A DNA stretch of 64,000 nt from contig CP136066.1 in the NCBI GenBank assembly GCA_032622095.1, positions 170,448,664-170,512,663 on the forward strand. The letters run 5' to 3'. The first letter of the stretch is position 1. Each line of letters begins with the position of its first letter. The DNA comes from Siphonodentalium dalli. Its lineage: Eukaryota; Mollusca; Scaphopoda; Gadilida; Siphonodentaliidae. Below, piece by piece: positions 45,001-57,000 of this stretch. The position numbers were made by a program, and so were the translations under genes. The notes under the pieces are model-generated. The model had not been told where the DNA came from. It worked only from the letters and a program-made list of their open reading frames with translations, and ran no database searches.

Positions 45001-48000
45001 CTGCCTCTGCTAGTAACACAGGAGAGGACGGTGGAGGGATTTCATCACTTGACAATAGCAATGTTTCCATGTATACTGACAACCAAGGTGCGAGCTTCAC
45101 AGGTGAACAGCCAAGAGCAGGCCAATCAGAGGTGAGTTTGAATCTTTGTTTTCTTGAGAAAGGTCACTGTTCATCAAACATGTTTAGCATCACTTCGGCT
45201 GAAGAAGGTATAACTCTTTAACATAGAATCGCGAGTGGATTCTTGGCCTTTATATTCCCCTGAATTCAAGTCGGTAAAGGATGCCCTCAAAATACAGAAA
45301 TCAGTCTTGTTAAAACTAGACCATGTTTCATTTCAATCAACTTACGGTCTAGGGGCTCTCATGAAATAAATTGTTTCAAACTGGAGGAATCGCGCCAACG
45401 AAATCACTTGCACATCGAAGATTTCATGCGTTGCTTGACCAATCAATAGCTTCCTGCAAAACCAATAATTATTCACACTTTGTCACGTATTTAACAAATC
45501 CCGCCCAATGTTGCTAAAAGTAAGTATTACAAAAAGCAGAAGTGATGGAGAAGCGATGTTGTACGAAAACAACATGGCTGATTTTTCCGAAATCTAAATT
45601 CTCGACGTTGCAATTAAGAATGTATTGCATAAAATAGGCATGGATTCACTGAAGAAACCAAAATAAGAGAATATTCTACGAAGCTTATTTACCTACAGAA
45701 AAGACATTTGAGCTATTCTGTCTATTTGTTACGGCCATTGTTATTAACATATGGGCATTGAAATTGTCACACGTCGATCAAAAAACAATAAAGAGTGCCT
45801 TATTTCAAAATATGAATATTAATGAGCTGTCGCTGGGGATTCCCCGTTCATCTCTGAAATCAATTTAAGTACCAGAGTCTCTAGGCTGAGTGTTTACTGT
45901 AACAAATCCTCGGTCTAGTTTTAATGAGACTGTATGGAAATGTACCAAAAATAAATATGAGAATACAATTTTTGTCATTACATAGCCATCAGACCTTCAG
46001 ATTATTAATCAGTATTCAGTACCATAATTTAATTTATAAACGTGAATATGCAATGACAAATATTGTATTCTCATGTTTATTGTGGGCCATTTGTGGCACA
46101 TTTCTAAATTTTTTGGACACATCATATTCCGTTTAGGGGATGTAAAGGCCTGATAGCCATGTTTATTTATTAATGAAAAACATTGAAATAATACCACATT
46201 TGAATCAAAGAACTAAATTCTCGGAACCGATCATGCTAGGAAATAGAATGCAATGATTTCATGTTTTTGGTCAAATCTCAAAATTTCCTCTCCTACCTGC
46301 TCCTACCAAGCCAAACCATGGTTCATCCCGATGTGCCAAATTTAGGTTGATATACATGATACCAAAATGTGTGTGAGGATACACAGCTTTCAATTAAAAC
46401 TGGGTACATGACTCTAAAAGTGTCTAATGTTGCATTCCCTAATTTACCATAATTTAAATAACTAGATTGTATAACCTAGTATAACATATACAGTATAACC
46501 TGTCTTGAGAGACCACCGTCAACAGCGACCACTTGCAATTTACGACTCAATTTCCTGTTCACCGACTGGTTTATTCTATATACATGTATTACCTTCATTG
46601 GGGAAACCACTTGTCAAACGCGACACCTAATTTTCGGTTCAAAACACAAATTCCACAGGTCTGTGCTGAGAGACCACCACCATTTATTAAAGAAGAAAGA
46701 AGCAGAAACTTTTGTTAAAGGCACGGATCGCCTTTGCGGTGGGTATTGCTGTTAAAATTGTCACATCCGTTTAAACTGCCATAAACAGAAAGAATATTAA
46801 AATATGGACAGAGTTTGTTCTTATTCCAATCATAAATAGTGCGTAAATAGTATGTTATTGTCAAGTTCGTACCCTTTGTAAACAAAAGCCAAAAACGTTC
46901 CGGAACCCGGCTTTTGTTTTCATATTATAACACAGCATATGAACTTGACAATAACATACTATTTATGCGATATTTATGATTGGTGTAAGAACAAAAAATG
47001 TCTATATTTTAATTTAATATTCTTTCTGTTTATGACAGTTTTAATGGGTGTGACTATTTTAACAGCATACGCACCATGATGGCTATCCGTGCCTTTAATC
47101 AAAGTAAAAATGCACCATAATTTCACCGGATATGTGCGAAAAACCGAAATTAAAATATCGGAATAAACTACAAAATGGACTCATCTTACAGTGTAAGCCC
47201 TAAAAGAAATGGAGACATTAAACCATTTATTAAAAATTTATGAAGCAGAAACTTTGGTTAAACTAAGTCAAAATGCCCCAGAATTATAATGGATACAACT
47301 GGATATGCACGAAACCAAAAGTACGAAAAGGGCTCGTCTTACGATTTTACGCGCCAAAGAAATGGACACATTGCATTCGCATGCACAGTAATTTGTGTTT
47401 TGAGACTTATTGTTATTTAACAGCTGTGTGATTATATTTTAATTCGCATCAGTCTGGAGGCCATTAACAATGGAAATAAAGTAAACTTGATTGCATATTT
47501 GTTTTGACAAACTACATGTTTCTCAGAACAATTAATTAATATATCGAGAGATGCTCAAACTGTGAAAAAGGGTTTAGTGGAAGCGGGTACTCAATTTATC
47601 TGTTGACATGGGTGGCCCAACTAATTAGCCATGTTGTCTTATAAATGCATTTGAAAGTTTTTTGGCTAGCAGTTTTTAAGTTCTTAAATCATGGATCGTT
47701 TTTCTTTATAGGCAGCACCACAGAAAAAACGTAAAATTCTCACTCTTCGGGAAAGAATCTCGGTGATTGATATGTCTGAGAAAGGTTTAAGTTCCAGAAA
47801 AATATCATGTGAACTTTCTGCTGGAAAAACGCAAATTCAGAATATAATTAAAAACAAAGATTCCATCCGAAAAGAATGGGAGATTGAACACAATTCGTGA
47901 CAATTGTATATTTGTGCTTTTTGAATACTGATCCATGTTCCCATCAACCATCTTAAAAGACAGAATTTGACCTTTTTGAGTATGAGTGTTCATTGCTTCA

Positions 48001-51000
48001 AATGTGCTTGCTTCAGTGATCGTGAACAAATTCTCATTTCTTATCGGAATGGCAGTATACAAAATAAATATCTATTTTGTACATTATTCCATCACGTTTA
48101 CCATCTTGTCTATTTGAATTCATTCAAGAGCAGATATCATCATGCCTTGAAATAATGTGTCTGACATTTGCAGAATGAGGTCCCCAGAAGGTGAGTTTAG
48201 TGATGTTATACTGCACGGTGTGCTAGCATCACCAAATTTACCCTCTGGGAACCTCATTCTGCTTTAATAGGCCTCAATTGCTATGGGAGACCTAGGATCC
48301 GATTGAAGTTCCCCAGTTGAAGTTGGTGATGTTCACCCATTAATAGCCTCGATTATGCATTTTATCTTCTGAAAAATAAGGGATATCTAGAAACTGAAGG
48401 AGAAGGGAAAAAGGAACCAACGACATTTGAGACTATAGATACTTCCCAGAAGATAAGGCCTAAGAGGAATGAGGTCTCCAGAAGGTGAATTTGGTGATGC
48501 TAGCCCACTGTACGGGGGTAGCATCACTGATTTCACCCTCTGGGGACCTCATTCTGCAAATATCATTCATACACGTACTAATTCAAGGCTTGGTCATCAG
48601 TCCTGCATATCCTTTCCCACTTTTGCTAAATATTATGGTCAGATTGACTTCTTTGGCATCACAAATGCTTATCACTATATCTGTAATTTGTACACTTAAC
48701 ATTGAGATAATTCCAGGTGTATGCAACGGTAACGACCTTTTATTATACCAGCCCTGTTATTTTGCGTCGGCTATCGGCTGAGCCGTGGCAAGAAAATTTT
48801 GTCGGCTAAAAAATAATTTCAAAACTTGCCAATGTTTTGTGCAAAATTGAAACAAATTGCTGCAGGAATTGTCTTACAGTAATGCCCAAAGTAATTGACC
48901 ACTTAACCACAGCAGAATTATGGGTAATTTTTCAGGATTTAGTCGGGGGGGAAATATGGCTTGTTGCCATTCATCGCCAAGAGCTTTCCGATGAATGGCA
49001 ACAAGCCATATTTCCGACTAAATCCTGAAAAATTACCCATAATTCGGCTGTGGTTAAGTGGTCAATTACTTTGGGCATTACTGTATGAGTTGTACTGTGA
49101 ATGTATGCAGACAGCAACAATTCATTGTTGAATGCACATGAGCTTGGAACTTCAATGGAGACCCCCTCCCCCTCAAATTAATTTCTACTGAAACCTGTGG
49201 TATACCCTCTAGGGGTGAAGAGGGTATATCACAGGGGGTGGGCAGAAACCAAGGTCTTCCATGATAATGGACCATGATCCATTTGTAGACTGAAGTTAAC
49301 CCTTCCATGACTGGATTTTCCTGATATTTTGCGAAAACCCTGTGCCAATGCATTCTCTTATATATGCGAGTCTCCCATAAGGAGTCGAGTCAAAGTTCTG
49401 CTAATTAACAGTGCTATTATTCTGTTGATATTGCTCTCATAAAAAAATAATATTTGTTGCCTTTGTGATGCTAAGTAATTGTTTGAAAATAAATCCAGTG
49501 ATCACATTGCATGCTAATGTTGTATTCCTACATGTTCATATTCTGTGTCTCAGCCCATCTATTGGAAAAAGACCGTCTGGTATATGAAACGTTATTCCTT
49601 TGTTCGTAATAATTTTATCATGATTTCAAAGGTGACATGCAAAGACATTCACAAATTTTCTATATCCTGAGCAAGCCTTGAAATAGGGTGTCTGTCATTT
49701 GCAGAATGAGGTCCCCAGAGGGTGAATTTAGTGATGCTACCCTGCATAGCGGGCTAGCATCACCAAATTCACCCTCTGAGAACCTCATTCTGCTGAGGTG
49801 TAAGCAGAATGAGGTCCCCAGAGGGTGAATTTGGTGATGCTAGCCTGCTTTGCGGGGTAATATCACTAAATTCACCCTCTGGGGACCTCATTCTGCAAAT
49901 GACAGACACCCTATTTCAAGGCTTGACCCTGAGGCTGTAAATAGTGAGATTGAACCTTTTAACCTATTCATGGGGGATTTTGACGGTCAGATTTTTACTA
50001 CCAACATAGTCAGTTTTATTGGGCATTGTGTTTTGGTCGAACATAAAAAAAAAAAAAAAGAAGATATTTAAAAGAGTACAGGTATCTTTATTTTTGTTTT
50101 GCCCATTTAATAACAGCATACCGGTATATTGAAGAACATTCATAAAATGTTCTTCTAAGCTTATTGGGGTATCAATCAGCGCACATGTTTCAATTTATGT
50201 TAACTGCGATTACATTTTTATTCACCTGGTACATGTAAGTGTAAAACCATCCGGGTTCACGTTGGCCCCGAAATTTTTTTTCGCCAATTTTTTGGCCATT
50301 TCAGAATTAGTTTTTGCCATTTTTCGGAAACTTGGGCCAAAATTAAAACTCAAAATATGGCACCATCGAGAAAATCAAAACTAAAACAAAAATATTAAGA
50401 AACATTCACAACAATAACTGATACATTTTGTGTTGGACAAAAGTGACAATGGAAATGTGCACAAATTGGATCCGCGAAAAATGAAATACATGTAGGTCCA
50501 GCCGGCAACGTATATCAACATAAAGGAGCACTGATTCATCTAGATTGTCATATTTTGAAACCATAGAGTAATCAAGTATTGTCACTTGATTAACAAGCCT
50601 TGAAATAGTGTGTCTGTCATTTGCAGAATGAGGTTCTCAGAGGGTGAATTTGGTGATGCTAGCCCGCTATGCGGGGTAGCATCACTAAATTCACCCTCTG
50701 GGGACCTCATTCTGCAAATGACAGACACACTATTTCAAGGCTTGTTGATTAAGAAAGTACACCATTCTTGCAGCTGATCAACATCATATTTTGATAACTA
50801 AGCATGTGTGACATTTGATCAATTATTATGCATACACAGCCAAGTAACTGCCGATCACATGCTAACGAATTAAGGGTTTCATGGAGATCTGATGATTATT
50901 TCAGATCGCTGACTATAGCCTTGAAACTTTTTGGCCAAATTTAATTTTCTTTGGCAAATTACCTCTAATTGGCCAATTTGGCCACCGACAACGTGAACAA

Positions 51001-54000
51001 TTCAGGTTTGGAAATAATTTGGTGTCAAAGCATGGTGTCAAAGAATATTTAATTATGGCAATAGATTTGCTGAATGAAAGTACATATGATCATATACATG
51101 TATAGTGTATATATATTATAGTTGGTATACAAGTACAGGTACTCAAAATTGTACTGGAATAAGCTTTTTGTTGCGTTCAATGAATTGTATTGGGTTTGGT
51201 ATCTCATTACAAGCATTGTATTTGCACTGTGGATTACTGTTTCTGTACAATTGTCTACCGTTTTGAACTGACTTGGCAACACTGGCCTAGTCAATTGTCT
51301 TTTGTTCAGATAAAACAACATTGACATTGGGTTGTTAAAACTTTCATACATACTAGTACATGTACAGGTGTGTATCCATAGGCCTTAGAAAACACAAATT
51401 CTTTGCATGCCACTTTTGAAGGTGCTGTATATGTTGTGGGTAGTCACGATTCACACATACATCTTTAGGCTTGTTCACAGTATCAAGTCTGCAAATAGCG
51501 TGTCTGTAATTTGCAGAATGAGGTCCCCTGAGGGTGAATTTAGTGATGCTATCCCACATGGCGGGCTAGCATCACCAAATTCAACCTCTGGGAACCTCAT
51601 TATGGTTAGGTCTCAAATGCTATGGGAGACCTAGGATCAGATTGAATTTCCCCAGTTGAAGTTGGTGATGTTCACGTATTAGTCACCTTGATTTTGCATT
51701 TTATATTGTGAAATTAGGGGATCTAGAAACTTCCCAGAAGGGAAAAAGTAACTAAAAACAATCTTAATTTAAGACTAAATACTTCCCAAAGATGTCAGAG
51801 GACTAAGCGGAATGAGGTCCCCAGAGGGTGAATTTGGTAATGCTAGCCCGCTGTGCGGGATACCATCACTAAATTCACCCTCTGAGTACCTCATTCTGTA
51901 AATGACAGACACGCTACGGTATTTGCAGGCTTGAGTAGTATTAGTAACTATTACTGAATTGGTCAAGTTTTCGTGGTACCAATGATCAAGGTACCCAGAA
52001 TCTGTTAAATATTGATTAGTTCCTGATATTCTTGGTACCCAAATTACCGTATTTGAATCCAATGTACCATACCATTTTCAACAGGACCATTCAAATTTGC
52101 CCCATGTTGGTGCCACCTAACAGTCTGGGTTGTTCGTCAGAGTTCAGTGTATTAAATTGCCACAACTGCAGCATACCGGTAACCCTAAGTGCTCTCTATA
52201 AATTGTACATGTAGCAGTTCTCGGCTTAGAAATCTTAATTTTATGTCGTCCTCGTCATGAGATGTGAGGCAATGCTATAACTATTTCTCTACACTGTACA
52301 TGAGGCAAAATTAAAAAAAAATTGTGGTTCCCGTTTCTATACCTGCCCTTTTTGATACACCCTACCCTACAGTTTATTTTAATGGTTTTCCAGGGTTCTT
52401 TAAGAAATTTTTCTGAATTGTTTTATTTTAAAAAAACAAAAATGAATTTTCAATGGCTCAGAATGGGTTATTTGTCAAAGAAATTTATTTATTAGTTTTT
52501 CAACCCAAAATATTGTTAACAAAATCTTGCAGAAGAAATTAAAAAACAGTTTAATATACTCTATACACCTACATGTACATGTAGTAGGTATAAAAAAAAA
52601 CCAATTCTATATCCCCTCTAAATCAGCTGAAATTGTGTCCGTTTAAGTTGGTCGGGTCCGCTTAACCAAGTTATTAAAAAAGGCCTTACTGTAACATTGT
52701 GATAACGTCAGTTAATAGAGAGCACTTATTTAGGGTTATGCTGTATTTTCAGTCGAAAGTCTACACGCCTCTAGCCAAGATGAGGTCCGAACCTGCGGTT
52801 AGAAGTTTGCCATCAGAGCAGCCACACGGTCCACACGATAGAAGCGGCATGTGTAGAAATAATGTTCGGAATCTATTGCATCATGGGAACCAAGGGAACA
52901 ATTATCAAATCTACCCTCTGGATTCATCATATGCACCATCCAATGCTAATACGTTGCATCTACAGCACTCTGGTGACAATACACACAAACGTTTTCACAG
53001 AGATAATAGGTCTCATAGAGAGCGTTTCAGTGGCGATGATACACATGAACAATTTTACCAAGATAATTGTGACATACCTAATAGGGAGCGCTTGAGTGGT
53101 GATGATTCACATCATCAAGGTGATATACCTAATAGAGAGCGTTTCCATGGTGATGATACACATCTTGAGATTTACATAGATGAAGTGGCCCATGACGATG
53201 AATATTTTGGTGATAATTCCTCAAGCAGTATCATGTGTAGCGGTGTTTGTAAATTCAGTTCCGATCAGATGCTCGAACAGAAACCGCTGAGGGGAAAACC
53301 CTCCCCGGCTCAAAAATTCTTCCACACTCTGATTAGGGATGCAGCTAGGCAGACAAACATCTGGAAAAATGCTCCAATTCTCTCAGAAATATCGGATAAT
53401 GGGAGAGAAAACTTTTTGGAGATTGTGTTTCAGCGTGCACCTCAACTTGAACCTGAGAGATATCGGGTTTGGCAACGATTTGGTCACCAGTTAGCTAACA
53501 GACGCAAATATTTAAGGGACAAAACTTCTGGGAAAAGATGAAATGAGTCTGGATGACTTTTAAACAGACACAATGTACTGGTAGGCACATTTTGAATGTC
53601 TGAAACTAGTTAAAATTAGCATTGTACATTTACATCATCAGCGAAACCATATTTGAAATTATTTAACATCATATAATATTATAGTGTCTTTCTCCAGCCC
53701 TTAAAATTAGCTGTGGCAAAAGGCGATGTCAAAAAAGCCATAGATGCCACTATAGAATTTCATGCATATCAAAAGCAATGCCATAGAAGAAAAATTTCGA
53801 CACAAACTCTACCAACTTTATGATATTGAAAAAAGATTTATAGCAACTAAAACTTCCAGCAGTTCTTCAGTGGGTATTATACATTGTAACACGTTCCATC
53901 CCCCCTTTAATGCCATTTGTACACAAAATTGCATACCCCATCTACATGTACATGTACATTACCAGGAGTAAAGCTGCTGTTCATGGATGGTTTTGGCCAC

Positions 54001-57000
54001 TAAATGTATTTTGTTACTCAGGTTCGCTGAAGCTGGTATTCTTATACCCAGGTTGGTTTCATTTCACCCCGATTCAATTCGGCTGTCAACCCCACTCGCA
54101 GGGCCCTAATTCAAGCAGTGTCCATTATACTGTATGTTGCTTGGCATCTTCTATATGCCCAGAGATGCATGGAAAACATTGTTTTTGTTTTCTTTATGTA
54201 ATCCATTTCCTACCAATCAAGAGACTTGGTCTTCATGACCGAACAATCATACATGTACCCCGCTGGACAAAACAAGTGTCCATTGGCACCGCGGTGTACT
54301 TGCCATTCGGCCGCGGTGTCAGAGTTTGTAACTACAGTTGAGCACAGTCTGGAGTAAACTACATACCCACATATATCAGTATCATTATGAATCTGAGTGT
54401 ATGTTTACATAGACTGAGTTGAGCACTGCAGCCAAAAGACAAGTACCCTGCGGCCGAACGGCAAGTACACTTCGGCCGAACGGCAAGTACACCGCGGCCG
54501 AACGGCATGTACACTGTGGTTAGATTTCTGGTTTGTATCGTCTTTTTTCGGCAACTACACCATGGCCGAACGGCAAGTACACCGCAGCCCAACTGTAGTT
54601 AGCCGGTGGAGCCACGATGTAGTTGCATTTCGGCCACTGTGGCATCGCTAACCACATTGCGGTTAAGTGGACACTTGTTTTGTCCAGCAGGGTACCTTGT
54701 ATGTGTTTTGAGAACAGGATTGCAATGTACACTACATATAGCTACCGGTAATTACCTTTATACATGTATGGATAGGATTCTTGGGTCTGGCTTCATGTCT
54801 CATAATTTCTCCTCTGAACTCGAAACTGGGAGGCGATTCTGTGTCATTATTAATGTTTCTGTGATCTGTACATGACATTATTCCCCCGCCCTGGATATGA
54901 TAACCGGATCACTAGTGAGGTACCCAAGTTATGATTTAGATGTTCAGTAAATGGTTAAAGACTCATGTTTTAAGTGCTATATAAAACTATCCATTATTAT
55001 GATAACTAGTAACCAATATTGTGCACCAAATATTTGTGTCTTAACATCGTTACTGTAATATACAGCCCTAAAAATTAGGAAAAATGTCCCACTGCAAATT
55101 TAATGCTGTGGCATGTTCGATTCCAAATGTTTCCATGGCATTGCTTATTGCCGTGTCCAATTTTGAGGACTACGTATATGCCTGTATATGCCAGTGTATC
55201 TTCCCTGGGTACATGTACATGTACCAGTATCTTCCATGGTTTCTACATGTTCATCTATATTAATCAAAACATAAGATATATTATCAAAATTATCTTTATC
55301 AGATACAACCAATCGACTACCAACCCAATTATTTTATTCATAAGCTTTCCAAAGTACATTCTTGTTGCAAGCAGTTGAAACCAGAGTTTTATTCATGAAA
55401 TTTCATCTAGTTTAATCTTAAATGACCGCTCTCTTGTGAGAAGTCAATGAATTATCTTCTCACGATGTGATAAAATCAGATACATGTACAGTGGGTACTC
55501 AAATTTCTGCTGTCCATAACATTTCGATGCATACTCTTTTGAACAGTTACATGTAGCTTTCCAAAAGTACCGATGTGACAAACAGTATGACTGAGTTACT
55601 CTGTTGAGGCTTTTATTCACCATAAAGCATGTACATTAATGCTCGAAGTAATCAACTAAATTCTGAAAAGTTACCCATAATTCTGCTGTGGTTAAGAAGT
55701 CGATTACTTAGAAAATTACTGTACCGGTACATTTATTGCACTCCTACATGTATTGCTGTCTTTCGGTTGATAACATTGCAAAAACCATGCAAAACAAATA
55801 CATGTATTTGATAGTGAAGATTACTGATTGCTGGTGTATAATAAACACAGAACCACACAGACTTGTGAAGGAGGTGAACTTTATCACACTCATTTGTTAT
55901 GCAGATGGCTCTCGTTTTAATTCCCACTTTCACATGCTTGTCAGGTTCTGTCTATTGATCACATGTGTTACAAAAATTGTCAGCAATATTTGTGCCTTAT
56001 AATAAATAAAAAACACTGTTTTATTCACAATTAATGATAATGACACTTTACAATGTGTCTTTGGAAACCCCATACTGGTGCAAGCATACTGCATTTATAT
56101 TATCGTATACATGTACCCATACCTGTACAGCAAAAGTTGTTTCTTCCAGGAATAATACAGATCTTGGCTGATATCAGGCATTTGTTTTTTGTTTGTACAT
56201 CTGCAAATACTTAGTACTAGAACATGTATGCTGGTTTATGCCGAAGATCTGTTCCATTTTTCTCCGACGGCAGAGTTTACACTCAGACTCTTTGGCCAAT
56301 TTTTTTTTCGATAGTTGTAATTGACATACATGTATAATCCTACATATCAACACAGTAGCTACAGTACATGTATATCAAAAGTGTGATATCTTATGGTCAC
56401 AATGATCTAGTTTTGATGTTAAAATACATGTATGTATAGATTAATTATGATGTGTAACTTTTGTGCAAGACTGGATATAGTGTTTCTGACATTTGCAGAA
56501 TGATTTCCCAGAGGGTGAGTTTAGTGACGCTATCCCGCACATCGGGCTGGCATCAGTTCACCAAATTAACTCTCTGGGAACTTCATTCTGCTGATGGCTT
56601 AACCCTTTACCCAACAAACCGGCCAAAACCGGCCAAAGAAAGCTTCAACAGCCTAAAATATCTTCGGTCTGTCTCAACAGAACCATACAAATATGGATAT
56701 CATTGGAACCGGCTCATTGACCACATTGTGATGGTTATAGTTATGCCCTGTGCCAATGCATTCTCTTATATATGCGAGTCGACCATAGGTCGCCTCGCAT
56801 ATATAAGAGAATGCATTGGCCTAAAAAAATCTTTTTTTGACACTTTTTACCATTTTTTCTTACATTCTTTAACAATTTTATAATTTTTAATGTGTTAAGC
56901 CAATGCATTCTCTTATATATGCGAGGCGACCTATGGTCGACTCGCATATATAAGAGAACGCATTGGCACAGGGCCCTTCTGTTGGGTAAAGGGTTAACTG

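Noticed and set aside
53696-53822. A fourth terminal exon of the BTB gene (PLKLAVAKGDVKKAID...)
   Set aside because: The acceptor and first bases look like an AGCCCT-type hAT tip, and the frame is short and unrecognised.
54288-54604. CGGCCG-rich repeats as a CpG-island promoter of the BTB gene
   Set aside because: They are internal repeats of a TIR element and lie downstream of the shared coding exons.
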